A stretch of DNA of 64,000 nucleotides, from positions 1 to 64,000 of the forward strand of contig MFFY01000061.1 of the NCBI GenBank assembly GCA_001778055.1. The letters run 5' to 3'. Shown here one piece after another: positions 39,840 to 48,407 of the stretch. Positions within the stretch are counted from its first letter, which is position 1, and each line of letters opens with the position of its first letter. Under the pieces are notes generated by a model that saw only the letters and a list, made by a program, of their open reading frames with translations, did no database searches and was not told the origin of the DNA. The translations under genes were made by a program, and so were the position numbers. The DNA comes from Candidatus Falkowbacteria bacterium RIFCSPLOWO2_12_FULL_45_13. Lineage in GTDB: Bacteria > Patescibacteriota > Patescibacteriia > Patescibacteriales > GWC2-42-12.

Positions 39840-40544
39840 TTACTTTTTCTTCTCTGGCGTTTTGGTTTCGCCGCCCGCCTGGTCTTTGGTGTCCTTAGCG
39901 GGCGCGCCGGCATCTTTCCCGGAGCTTAGCGCGCCGGTCTCGCCTTCGACGGGCGCGGCCTCGGCCGGCTTGGGAGCTTCCGTCTCGATCTTGGTCTCGA
40001 TCACGCCGACCACGGCTTCATCGGTGGAGCTGCCCAACTCCAAGCCCTGGGGCAAAACTAAATCATGCAGTCTGATAAATTGATTAAAATTATCTAATTT
40101 GGAAATATCAACTTCAATCTGGCTGGCTAAATCTCCGGGCAAGCAGGTAATCTTAACCGTGTCCATGTTTTTCACCAATGTCCCGCCTAAATCTTTAACC
40201 GCTTTGGATTCGCCGACAAAATGCAAAGGAATTTCAGTGGAAATTTTTTTGGCCATGTCCACCCGATAAAAATCAATATGAATAATATTGTTAGTCAGGC
40301 CGTCCCGCTCTATATCCTTAATGATAACTTTGGCCGCCTTATCCTGACCAATAATCAAATCAATTAAATTAAACTCGCCAGCTATCTGAAAAGCTTTTTC
40401 AAAATCATGTTTTTTTACTTTTACGCTAATATTTGGCGCTTTGGAGCCGTATATCACCGCCGGAATAAAACCGGTCTTTCTAATGGCTTTGGCTTTGCCG
40501 TCAACATCGGCTTTAGGCTGAGCCTGCAATTGGACTTTAGTCAT
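39840..40544 (-). CDS. rplY: 50S ribosomal protein L25 (CTC/TL5 type)
   Basis: 5S rRNA-binding protein. MTKVQLQAQPKADVDGKAKAIRKTGFIPAVIYGSKAPNISV at the N-terminal domain, NIIHIDFYRVDMAKKISTEIPLHFVGESKAVKDLGG, the second beta domain (LPGDLASQIEVDIS... IRLHDLVLPQG), and an Ala/Pro/Glu-rich tail. 234 aa matches the two-domain CTC form. Monocistronic, with an ATTCG palindrome upstream. Confidence 0.95.
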   Translation of the reverse strand: MTKVQLQAQPKADVDGKAKAIRKTGFIPAVIYGSKAPNISVKVKKHDFEKAFQIAGEFNLIDLIIGQDKAAKVIIKDIERDGLTNNIIHIDFYRVDMAKKISTEIPLHFVGESKAVKDLGGTLVKNMDTVKITCLPGDLASQIEVDISKLDNFNQFIRLHDLVLPQGLELGSSTDEAVVGVIETKIETEAPKPAEAAPVEGETGALSSGKDAGAPAKDTKDQAGGETKTPEKKK

Positions 40545-40549
40545 AAATT

Positions 40550-40622
40550 TAATGCGAATCCGCGAATAAATGCGAATGCTGCGAATATTATTAGCGGCAT
40601 TCGCATACTAAATTCGCGACAC
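40550..40622. repeat. ATTCG-family palindrome upstream of rplY
   Basis: ATGCGAATCCGCGAATAAATGCGAATG-like words facing CATTCGCATACTAAATTCGCG. Same family as 19065-19141 in word content. No gene seen. Confidence 0.55.
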
Positions 40623-40697
40623 TAGCATTATATTGTAAATATTTTTATAAAATTAAATTAATCTTAGCTAAAATTATTAACCGAGCAAGCCTGTACT

Positions 40698-41825
40698 TTA
40701 GTAATTTATTTTAGATTTTATGATAATATTCTCCATCACGCCCACCAGCATCAGGCTGGAAATCAGGCCGCTGCCGCCATAACTCAAAAAAGGCAGGGAA
40801 ATGCCGATTACCGGCAGGATGCCAAGATTCATACCTATATTAATAAACATTTCGGTAAAAATCAAGCTGACCGAGCCTAAAATGAAAAAAATGCCGAAAT
40901 CATTATTGATTCTTTTTAAATAATAAAGGGCCCGATAAAAGAATATACCAAAAAATAACAGAACCAGCAAGACTCCGGTAAAACCCAATTCTTCGGCCAC
41001 CACGGCAAAAATAAAATCGGTTTGGGCTTCGGGCAAGAACTTCAACTGCGATTGCGAGCCGAAGCCAATGCCGCGTCCTACCCAACGGCCGGCGCCGACG
41101 GCGATAATCGCCTGCGAAATATTATAACCCTGGGCCAAAGCGTTAAATGACGGATTTAAAAAAGTATTGATTCTTTGCTTTTGGTAATCGCGAAAAATAA
41201 AATACCAGGAACCGGCGAAAGTAACCGCAATGGCCAGAAAAATGATAATAAAATATTTTTTATCAAAGCCGACCAGCGCGACCATCGTCAGCCAAAGCAA
41301 AAATAAAACAAAGGCTGAACCGAAATCCGGCTGCGCCAGAACTAGCAAAATAAATATGGCCGCTCCGCCGCCGGAAATTACCAGATGCTTCAGTTCTTTA
41401 GCTTTCAACGAAACGGAAGAAAAGTATTTAGCTAAAAATAAAATTAATATAAATTTTACAAATTCAACCGGCTGAAGGTTGAGGCCGGCCAGAGCATACC
41501 AGGCTTTCGCCCCTCTGACGGTCTGGCCAAAAATCAAAACTCCAACCAATAAAATCAAGCCAAGCATATAAAAATATTTGCTGTAGCTCCTTAGGCTGTG
41601 ATAATCAAAGGCGGCCAATAAAAAAAGCAAAATAATCCCTAAAATAATAAAAACAATTTGTTTTTTAAAATTTAACAGATCCAGTTGGGAGCGGCCGAGC
41701 GCCACGCTGTAAATTTCCGCCAAACCAAAACAGACCAATAAAACCACCGGCGTAAAAAGAATCCAATCAAAATTTTTTAGATATATTATCAGCCTATTAA
41801 ACATCGATTTTATATCAAATCTCAA
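40698..41825 (-). CDS. rodA: SEDS peptidoglycan polymerase RodA (FtsW/RodA family)
   Basis: About ten membrane helices. LVCFGLAEIYSVALG, AAFDYHSLR, LNLQPVEFVKFILILFLAKYF, AQPDFGSAFVLFLLWL, QTDFIFAVVAEELGFTG (the conserved Asp/Glu loop) and the end IGISLPFLSYGGSGLISSLMLVGVMENI. 375 aa. The GISLPFLSYGGS ending is shared by FtsW and RodA; the short length and lack of division genes favour RodA. An ATG at codon 8 is an alternative start. Confidence 0.9.
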   Translation of the reverse strand: MRFDIKSMFNRLIIYLKNFDWILFTPVVLLVCFGLAEIYSVALGRSQLDLLNFKKQIVFIILGIILLFLLAAFDYHSLRSYSKYFYMLGLILLVGVLIFGQTVRGAKAWYALAGLNLQPVEFVKFILILFLAKYFSSVSLKAKELKHLVISGGGAAIFILLVLAQPDFGSAFVLFLLWLTMVALVGFDKKYFIIIFLAIAVTFAGSWYFIFRDYQKQRINTFLNPSFNALAQGYNISQAIIAVGAGRWVGRGIGFGSQSQLKFLPEAQTDFIFAVVAEELGFTGVLLVLLFFGIFFYRALYYLKRINNDFGIFFILGSVSLIFTEMFINIGMNLGILPVIGISLPFLSYGGSGLISSLMLVGVMENIIIKSKINY

Positions 41826-41955
41826 AACGCAAATCTCAAATCTATAATTTAAAACTCAAAACTATTATCAAATTTAATGATTTGAACTACAGTTTTGAGT
41901 TTTTCCGCCGGAGGCGGATCCGCCTCCGGCGGAGACATTTGAGTTTTGAGATACT
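41815..41955. repeat. AT-rich palindrome carrying a perfect 30-nt GC palindrome
   Basis: Outer arms ATCTCAAAACGCAAATCTC / GACATTTGAGTTTTGAGAT. At 41904-41933 a perfect self-complementary 30-mer begins TCCGCCGGAGGCGGA, the same TCCGCC/GGCGGA style as in hydA, nuoF, gap and prmC. A related ACTCAAAAC...GTTTTGAGT palindrome is at 62264-62375. Confidence 0.8.
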
Positions 41956-41993
41956 AAAACGAGATATTGAAATAGCTTTTCTATAACACTATA

Positions 41994-42959
41994 TTATTTT
42001 TCTTGTCCTATACCACCTTCATACTTAATGTAAATATCATCTCTCATGATATCAATCTCCGGAATTATTTCAAATTTGTCAACCCGGCCGATATTCCCCG
42101 GCCAGCTTAAGGAAATGGGCCTTTCCTCCCCTGACATAAAATCATTCAAAGTATAATAGTTAATGTTGGCCAGATTATCGCCGTTATAAAGCAAGATAGA
42201 AAAACCCGCCTCCCAATAATTAAAAGCCGTATGATTAATTACCTTAAAATCCAGCCGATTTAAATTTAATTTTTCAGACAACTGGCTGGCGTTCGGCGGC
42301 GTAAAATTAATCTCCGCGCTTTCAATGTCTAAATGGCTCCTATAATAGGCATTCCAATCTGGAAATTTATGCCGGTCAATCCTCTGCCATTGGATATTTT
42401 CTATGACCAGGCTGGCGGCGGCCGGCTCGACGGTAAAGTCTCGGGCTAAAGCCATAAGATACTTAGCCTCCATGGGCAGTATAAAGCCGCTGGCATTCGG
42501 CAACGCCTGCCCGTCGGCCATAAAATAATAATCAAACTTCGCCCACCATTTCGGATTAAAATTTCTTAATTGGACGTAAAAATCATATTTCTTATCGGCT
42601 GACTTTAGTATGCCAACCGGAGTCACGGCTAACGGCTTGGCGCCGACCTGCAAAACATAGTCATGGCCAAGGCTGCCGGCTTCAACTAATTGTTTAACCA
42701 GCAGCCGATCTTCGTCCAGACCGCGGACCAGATAATCGGCGAAACCATAAATAGAGTAAGCCAGGGAAACCGCGCCGACCAAAATCAATAAGCCATTTAA
42801 AATGTTTCTTAAAAACTGTTTATGCTCAACATACCAGAGGCCGGCCTCCAACTGTTTGGTGGTCAGGCCTTCGGGCCCGGCATAATTTTTCACTCTGGCT
42901 TCTATAATTTGATCTTTGGCTGGGCTGTTCTCTTGATTAAGTTGTTGGCTGTTTTCCAT
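41994..42959 (-). CDS. Membrane-anchored protein of unknown function
   Basis: 321 aa. Cytosolic N-terminus of about 50 residues (LTTKQLEAGLWYVEHKQFLRN), one membrane helix (ILNGLLILVGAVSLAYSIYGF), then an extracytoplasmic domain of about 240 residues with many beta strands (YDFYVQLRNFNPKWWAKFDYYFM, INFTPPNASQLSEKLNLNRLDFKVIN, LSWPGNIGRVDKFEIIPEIDI). No catalytic motif recognised. The type is common in small-genome bacteria. Divergent from gyrB. Confidence 0.75.
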   Translation of the reverse strand: MENSQQLNQENSPAKDQIIEARVKNYAGPEGLTTKQLEAGLWYVEHKQFLRNILNGLLILVGAVSLAYSIYGFADYLVRGLDEDRLLVKQLVEAGSLGHDYVLQVGAKPLAVTPVGILKSADKKYDFYVQLRNFNPKWWAKFDYYFMADGQALPNASGFILPMEAKYLMALARDFTVEPAAASLVIENIQWQRIDRHKFPDWNAYYRSHLDIESAEINFTPPNASQLSEKLNLNRLDFKVINHTAFNYWEAGFSILLYNGDNLANINYYTLNDFMSGEERPISLSWPGNIGRVDKFEIIPEIDIMRDDIYIKYEGGIGQEK

Positions 42960-43266
42960 GCTATTATTTTAACATAATTTGCCCCCTTGATAAAGGGGGC
43001 CGGGGGCAAAAATACGAGCGCCCAGGCAACCCCTTGAATAACTGTTGAGATTTAACCTCCACATGTAGGTTAAATCTCTTATTTTTTTCACCCATCTCCC
43101 TTGCCGTTTCCGCTTTTTTTTGCTAAAATTTAAGTATAAAAATGAGCTAATTTAGATGTTTTTATTTTAAAATATTTAGGCTAAAATTAAATAAAAAAAT
43201 ACACAAATTATACACGCCAATCAATTCGTCGTATTCGCACATAATTTGTAGTATTCGCATTATAAT
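42960..43266 (+). other. rodA-gyrB side divergent intergenic region
   Basis: 307 nt without a gene. Contents: a G-rich palindrome TTTGCCCCC...GGGGGCAAA (42978-43010), then a strong hairpin GAGATTTAACCT/AGGTTAAATCTC (43047-43078) followed by TTATTTTTTT, then AT-rich sequence with ATTCG words up to the gyrB ATG. The hairpin has terminator form on the plus strand but no plus-strand gene lies upstream, so it may be a gyrB leader attenuator or an unrelated element. Confidence 0.5.
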
Positions 43267-45318
43267 ATGGCAGACAAAAAGTTATCGAAAAACCCAGCCA
43301 CCAGTACCTATGACGCCGAGTCCATTACCGTGCTGGAAGGCTTGGAACCGGTGCGCAAAAGACCGGGCATGTACATCGGATCAACCTCCGCCTCCGGCCT
43401 ACATCATCTGATCTGGGAAGTGGTTGATAATGGCATTGACGAAGCCATGGCCGGACATGCTACAAAAATCGGCGTTACCTTATTAAACAATGGCCTGGTT
43501 GAAGTTTCGGACAATGGCCGCGGCATTCCGGTGGGCATCCATAAAGTGACTAAAGTTTCCGCCCTGGAAACGGTTTTAACCAAACTCCACGCCGGCGGCA
43601 AATTCGGCGATAGCGGCGGCTATAAAGTTTCCGGCGGCCTCCACGGCGTGGGCGTGTCCGTGGTAAACGCTTTAAGCGAATATCTAAAAGCCGAGGTGCA
43701 CCGCGAAGGCAAAATCTGGCTGCAGGAATATGAGCGGGGCAAGCCGTTAAAAAAAGCCAAACCGATCGGCAATTCAAAAACCACCGGCACCATTATTACT
43801 TTCAGGCCTGACGCCCAAATTTTTGAAGAACTGGAATTCAACTGGGGCACGATTTTAGATCGCCTAAGGCAGCAGGCCTACTTAACCAAGGGCATAACCA
43901 TTGAAGTGGCTGATCGGAGAAAAAATCATCGCCCGAAAAATTATAAATTTTATTTTGAAGGCGGCGTTAAGGCTTATGTAAAATCATTAAACCGCAATAA
44001 TGCGGTCAAACACGACACTATATTTTATGTTGATAAAGAAATCGGCGATTCCCGAATTGAAGTTGCCTTGCAGTATAACGACGGCTTTAATGAAGCCGTT
44101 TTGGCTTTTGCCAATAATATCATCAATGCCGAGGGCGGCACCCATCTGGCCGGTTTCCGCACCGCTTTAACCAGGACCTTAAATAGCTACGCCCGCGGCC
44201 AAAACTTAATCAAAGAAAAAGATGAAAATTTGACCGGCGAAGACGTCAGAGAAGGCTTAACCGCCATCATCAGCGTCAAACTTACCAACCCGCAATTCGA
44301 AGGCCAGACCAAAGGCAAATTGGGCAACGCGGAAATGAAAACCCAGGTTGAACAAATTTTTGGCGACAGTTTTATGGCCTTTCTCTCGGAAAATCCGCGG
44401 GAAGCCGAAGCCATCATCGCCAAATGTTTCCTTTCTGCCCAAGCCCGCATCGCGGCCAGAACCGCCCGCGCCTCCATTTTAAGAAAAGGCGCGCTTGAAG
44501 GCATGACTTTGCCGGGCAAACTGGCCGACTGTTCCAGCCGCAAGCCCGAAGAAAGCGAACTTTATATTGTTGAGGGCGACTCGGCCGGCGGCTCGGCCAA
44601 GCAGGGCCGCGACCGTAAATTTCAGGCGATTTTACCCCTGCGCGGCAAAATTTTAAACGTGGAACGCGCCCGGCTGGATAAAATGCTGGCTAATAACGAA
44701 ATTAAGAATCTGGTCATCGCCCTGGGGGCGAATATTGATGATCAATTTGACCTGGGCAAACTGCGCTATCACCGGATTATTATCATGACCGATGCCGACG
44801 TTGACGGCGCCCACATCCGCACCCTGCTCTTAACCTTATTTTACCGGCATTTTAACGCCATGGTAGGAAACGGCAATCTCTATATCGCCCAGCCGCCTCT
44901 TTATCAAATTAAGAAAGGCGCTGCCATAAAATACGCTTACAGCGATGAAGAAAAAAATAAAATCATCAAAGAGTTGGGCGGCGACGTCGGGGCAATTCGC
45001 GAATCGCCCGCCGACGAAGAAGGCGAGGCGGGTCTAGAATCGCCCGCCGACGAAGAAGAAACCGAAGGGGGAGGTAATTCGCGAATTGCCCCGACCAAGC
45101 GCATCAATATCCAGCGCTACAAGGGTTTAGGCGAAATGAATCCTGAGCAGCTCTGGGATACGACCATGAATCCGGAAACCCGTATCATGAGGCAAGTCAA
45201 CGTTGATGACGCGGCCCTGGCCAATGAAACCTTTGAAATGCTGATGGGCTCGGACGTGGCGCCCAGGAAGCACTTTATCCAGACTCACGCCAAAAAGGTG
45301 GAAAATTTAGATATTTGA
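43267..45318 (+). CDS. gyrB: DNA gyrase subunit B (type IIA topoisomerase ATPase subunit)
   Basis: GHKL ATPase domain: VLEGLEPVRKRPGMYIGST, EVVDNGIDEAMAG, DNGRGIPVG, GGLHGVGVSVVNALS. TOPRIM: LYIVEGDSAGGSAKQGRDRKFQAILPLRGKILNVE and MTDADVDGAHIRTLLLT. C-terminus QRYKGLGEMNPEQLWDTTMNPETR. 683 aa. Residues about 574-618 (ESPADEE twice, then TEGGGNSRIAP) are a repeat-derived insertion between the TOPRIM domain and the tail. GyrB versus ParE cannot be fully settled from one gene. Confidence 0.95.
   Translation: MADKKLSKNPATSTYDAESITVLEGLEPVRKRPGMYIGSTSASGLHHLIWEVVDNGIDEAMAGHATKIGVTLLNNGLVEVSDNGRGIPVGIHKVTKVSALETVLTKLHAGGKFGDSGGYKVSGGLHGVGVSVVNALSEYLKAEVHREGKIWLQEYERGKPLKKAKPIGNSKTTGTIITFRPDAQIFEELEFNWGTILDRLRQQAYLTKGITIEVADRRKNHRPKNYKFYFEGGVKAYVKSLNRNNAVKHDTIFYVDKEIGDSRIEVALQYNDGFNEAVLAFANNIINAEGGTHLAGFRTALTRTLNSYARGQNLIKEKDENLTGEDVREGLTAIISVKLTNPQFEGQTKGKLGNAEMKTQVEQIFGDSFMAFLSENPREAEAIIAKCFLSAQARIAARTARASILRKGALEGMTLPGKLADCSSRKPEESELYIVEGDSAGGSAKQGRDRKFQAILPLRGKILNVERARLDKMLANNEIKNLVIALGANIDDQFDLGKLRYHRIIIMTDADVDGAHIRTLLLTLFYRHFNAMVGNGNLYIAQPPLYQIKKGAAIKYAYSDEEKNKIIKELGGDVGAIRESPADEEGEAGLESPADEEETEGGGNSRIAPTKRINIQRYKGLGEMNPEQLWDTTMNPETRIMRQVNVDDAALANETFEMLMGSDVAPRKHFIQTHAKKVENLDI
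44986..45095. repeat. Palindromic element with internal tandem duplication, in frame in gyrB
   Basis: Perfect 19-bp arms: GTCGGGGCAATTCGCGAAT (44986-45004) and ATTCGCGAATTGCCCCGAC (45077-45095). Inside, GAATCGCCCGCCGACGAAG occurs twice, 36 nt apart (45001 and 45037), so ESPADEE is encoded twice. The whole unit is in frame. Confidence 0.88.
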
Positions 45319-45366
45319 AAACACAAATTAAACACCAATAAAATATCGAAAATTAACACAAATTAT

Positions 45367-45405
45367 GAAGGCGAGGAAACGTTTCCTCGCCTTCATTTTG
45401 TTTTC
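45367..45405 (+). terminator. gyrB terminator
   Basis: A perfectly self-complementary 28-mer, GAAGGCGAGGAAAC and its complement (45367-45394), followed by ATTTTGTTTTCTTGTTTTTT. It serves gyrB and, lying at convergent ends, perhaps also thrS. Confidence 0.85.
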
Positions 45406-45412
45406 TTGTTTT

Positions 45413-47191
45413 TTACATTCTATTTTTTATCTTTTTATTCACCTCTTTAATAAACTCCTGTTTGCCAATCTCGCGCGTGGTCTTCTCTCCCCTGTCCCGC
45501 ACCGTCAATTTTAGAGACGCCATTTCCCGGTCACCCACCACCAGCATATACGGCACTTTCTCGCCTACGGCCTTTCTGATTTTATTGCCCACGGTTTCGT
45601 CCGAGTCGTCCGCTTCCGCTCTGACGCCGTTTTCCCTAAATTCAGCCGCCAATTTTTGGCAGAATTCCCCGTGAGCTTGGCCCACTGACGCTATTTTTAC
45701 CTGCGTCGGCGAAAGCCAAACCGGAAAAGCGCCGGCGTAATGCTCGATTAAAAAAGCCATGGTTCTTTCGAAACAACCGATAGAGGAACGATGGATAACA
45801 ATCGGCTCGTTTTCTTTGCCGTCTCTATCAATATATTTCATGGCAAATCTTTTGGGCATGACAAAGTCGTATTGGACGGTAAAAGCAGTCTCCTCCTGGC
45901 CGTTGATCTTCTTCATCTGCACGTCAATCTTCGGCCCGTAAAAAGCGGCCTCGCCCTTGGCCTCAAAATAAGGCACGCCGATTTTTTCCAGAGTTTTTCT
46001 CAAAATACCTTCAGCTTTATCCCAGGCCGCGTCATCTTTATAAAACTTTTTATTATCGCCTCTGTCTCCCAAGGACAACCGATAGCGATAATCCTTGCCC
46101 TTGGCTAAACCAAAGATATTATAAGAGTAGTCTATTAAATCCAAAACATTCTTTATTTCATCCTCGGCCTGTTCTTTGGCGCAAATGATATGAGCGTCCG
46201 CCAGGCAGAACATTCTGACTCGCGTCAACCCCGACAGTTCTCCGCTTTTTTCATACCTGTATTGGTGCGCGATTTCGGCTAGTCTTAGCGGCAACTCTTT
46301 GTAGCTTCTGGGTCTGGAATTATAAAGCTCAAAATGATGCGGGCAGGTCATGGGCCGTAAAATCAATTCTTCTTCGTCAACTTTCATCATCGGATACATG
46401 GTGTCTTTATAATACGGGTAATGGCCGGACTTTTTATATAGCTCCACCCTGGCCAAATTAGGAGTAACTACATGCTGATAGCCTCTTTTAGTCTCTTCTT
46501 CCAAAACAAATTTTTCCAGCTCCTTCCTGATGACCGTACCCTTTGGAGTAAGCAGGGGTAAGCCCTTGCCCACAATTTCAGAAAAGACGAATAAATCCAG
46601 CTCTTTGCCCAATTTTCGATGGTCCCGCTTCTCCGCTTCGGCCATCATCTTCAGGTGGTTTTCCAGCTCTTGCTTAGTGGCAAAGGCCAATCCATAAATC
46701 CGGGTCAGCATTTTATTTTTTTCGCTCCCGCGCCAGTAAGCGCCGGCCAGTTTCGTCAACATAAAAGCTTCCGGATTTATCTCTTTAGTGGATTCAACGT
46801 GAGGTCCGGCGCAAAGATTATCAAAATTTTCCGACTTATAAAAACTGACGTTTTTCTCTCCGGCCGCCTTCAAATCTTTAATCAGCTCGGTTTTATATGG
46901 GTCGTGCTTGTATTGCTTAAGCGCCTGGGCAAAGCTCATCTGATGCTGCTTGAATTCTATGTTTTCACCAATCATTTCTCTCATGCGTTTTTCCAATTTG
47001 GGCAAGATGTCCGGATTTAAGGCTTCGGGCAGATCATAATCCTGATAAAAGCCGTTTTCAATTACCGGCCCCACGCCCAGTCCGACCCGGGGATACAATT
47101 CACTAATTGCCATGCTCATCAGATGAGACAAGGAATGGCGAATTTTTTCCAACTTGCCTGCCGAAGCGGGCTTTTCATTTTTGTCTGACAT
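45413..47191 (-). CDS. thrS: Threonyl-tRNA synthetase
   Basis: Charges tRNA-Thr. 592 aa: no N-terminal TGS domain, but the editing domain is present (KIRHSLSHLMSMAI with HSLSH; NLCAGPHVEST), then the class II core: motif 1 region, LILRPMTCPHHFELYNSRPRSYKELPLRLAEIAHQYRYEKSGELSGLTRVRMF (motif 2), motif 3 IVIHRSSIGCFERTMAFLIEHY, and an anticodon-binding domain. The first codons overlap the GNAT gene by 17 nt. Controlled by the T-box at 47746-47920. Confidence 0.96.
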   Translation of the reverse strand: MSDKNEKPASAGKLEKIRHSLSHLMSMAISELYPRVGLGVGPVIENGFYQDYDLPEALNPDILPKLEKRMREMIGENIEFKQHQMSFAQALKQYKHDPYKTELIKDLKAAGEKNVSFYKSENFDNLCAGPHVESTKEINPEAFMLTKLAGAYWRGSEKNKMLTRIYGLAFATKQELENHLKMMAEAEKRDHRKLGKELDLFVFSEIVGKGLPLLTPKGTVIRKELEKFVLEEETKRGYQHVVTPNLARVELYKKSGHYPYYKDTMYPMMKVDEEELILRPMTCPHHFELYNSRPRSYKELPLRLAEIAHQYRYEKSGELSGLTRVRMFCLADAHIICAKEQAEDEIKNVLDLIDYSYNIFGLAKGKDYRYRLSLGDRGDNKKFYKDDAAWDKAEGILRKTLEKIGVPYFEAKGEAAFYGPKIDVQMKKINGQEETAFTVQYDFVMPKRFAMKYIDRDGKENEPIVIHRSSIGCFERTMAFLIEHYAGAFPVWLSPTQVKIASVGQAHGEFCQKLAAEFRENGVRAEADDSDETVGNKIRKAVGEKVPYMLVVGDREMASLKLTVRDRGEKTTREIGKQEFIKEVNKKIKNRM

Positions 47192-47741
47192 ATTTTTTAT
47201 TTAGTTTATTATAATCATCCTTGGTTATGCCCATTATTATCTCGTCAACAAATTTACCATTTTTTCTTACCGACTGTTTTTTTATACCCTCAATTTTAAA
47301 ACCGCACTTTTTGTAGCATCTTATGCCTCTGGGATTGAACTTAAAAACGCCCAATTCAACTCTATTCAATTTAAGCTTGCCAAAACAATATTTTAAAACT
47401 GTTTTTAAAACATCTGTCCCCAAGCCTTGACCCCAGTAACTTTTTTCGCCGATCATTACGCCCCAACTAGCTTTCAAATTTTTCTTTCTGTCAATTTCAT
47501 GTAAGCCCGTATTACCTATATGCGCGCCAGTCTTAGTATAAATTGCCCATCTAAGGTTGGTCTTGTTTCTATTGGATTTTTTTATAAACTCTTTTTCCCT
47601 CTTTAAATTTAAACTGCTAAAATCGTTGCTTAAAAATTTTGTTACCTCGGAATCCTTAAGCCAGCGCATATAATTTTCCGCCTGTCTGATTACCAGCGGT
47701 TTTAAAATTATTTTTTTGCCTTTTAATGTTGGCCCCTTCAT
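47175..47741 (-). CDS. GNAT-family N-acetyltransferase (RimJ/RimL-like)
   Basis: 188 aa. KKIILKPLVIRQAENYMRWLKDSEVTKFLSND start, WAIYTKTGAHIGNTGLHEID, the acetyl-CoA loop region GEKSYWGQGLGTDVLKTVLKYCF and ELGVFKFNPRGIRCYKKCGFKIEG. RimJ/RimL-type enzymes acetylate protein N-termini or small amines; the substrate here is unknown. It lies between the T-box and thrS and overlaps thrS, so it shares threonine control. Little or no Shine-Dalgarno is visible between the terminator T run and the ATG. Confidence 0.88.
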   Translation of the reverse strand: MKGPTLKGKKIILKPLVIRQAENYMRWLKDSEVTKFLSNDFSSLNLKREKEFIKKSNRNKTNLRWAIYTKTGAHIGNTGLHEIDRKKNLKASWGVMIGEKSYWGQGLGTDVLKTVLKYCFGKLKLNRVELGVFKFNPRGIRCYKKCGFKIEGIKKQSVRKNGKFVDEIIMGITKDDYNKLNKKYVRQK

Positions 47742-47745
47742 ATGT

Positions 47746-47920
47746 TAAAAAGGCTCGTCCCGAACACCTAAAAAAATAAATGTTCGGGACGAGCCTTTAA
47801 TAGGTCCGTGGTTCCACCCGATTTCCCCCATTTTTGGGAGCGCTCTTCAGTCTGGCTTAGTCCCACGACGGGATCCCGCTATTTGCGGGACTATACTTGG
47901 TAATATAGCAATCGCCTTTA
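47746..47920 (-). promoter_or_regulatory. T-box riboswitch with threonine (ACC) specifier and terminator
   Basis: On the minus strand: a short stem I hairpin CTATA-TTACCAAG-TATAG whose loop contains ACC (47901-47899), a Thr codon; a CCCGC..GCGGG hairpin; the antiterminator T-box sequence GGGTGGAACCACGG (47819-47806); and a strong terminator GGCTCGTCCCGAACA/TGTTCGGGACGAGCC with TTTTT (47795-47746). Uncharged tRNA-Thr should bind and allow transcription of GNAT and thrS. Stem I has room for only about 60 nt, far less than the usual 100. Confidence 0.85.
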
Positions 47921-47924
47921 GAAT

Positions 47925-48344
47925 TTACTTTAACAAATTTATTAATATCTCCAATTCTTGTGGATTGGCAATTTTCTCTCTCTTGAATATATTGATCACT
48001 TTCATCTTCCAATTCTTATCGCGTTCCTGATCGCCTTTCATGTAAGAAATTATGTCTCCTTTATTTTCAGCGAGCTTAACGTCAATATAATTTTTCATCT
48101 CATGGCGATGTCTGCCGATTTCACCGCTTACTATTCTGCTGACCGCCGGCAGAATAACTTCCTCGGCAAACTTACCTAATTTAACATCAAGAGATTTATC
48201 AATCTCCCCAAATTTTTTATCAAAAAATAGATTAACTTCGCCAAATTTTTTATCAAATTTAGCGTCAAAAGATTTATCTAATTTATTATATAAATTATCT
48301 AAATCAACTCTGGTTATCGGTTTGTTTTTATCTTTTTTTATCAT
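47925..48344 (-). CDS. Small coiled-coil protein of unknown function
   Basis: About 139 aa. MIKKDKNKPITRVDLDNLYNKLD start, then three near-repeats (DAKFDKKFGEV, LFFDKKFGEI, SLDVKLGKF), a helical stretch, and a basic C-terminus (WKMKVINIFKREKIANPQ). Heptad-like pattern suggests a coiled coil. The ATG is chosen because the 16 codons upstream (MSAQIDIFVWLKYNKT) look unrelated. Function unknown. It ends right where the T-box transcript begins. Confidence 0.7.
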   Translation of the reverse strand: MIKKDKNKPITRVDLDNLYNKLDKSFDAKFDKKFGEVNLFFDKKFGEIDKSLDVKLGKFAEEVILPAVSRIVSGEIGRHRHEMKNYIDVKLAENKGDIISYMKGDQERDKNWKMKVINIFKREKIANPQELEILINLLK

Positions 48345-48407
48345 GGTTTTATTATATTTTAACCAAACAAAAATGTCAATCTGCGCGGACAATCAGCGAA
48401 TCGCCCC

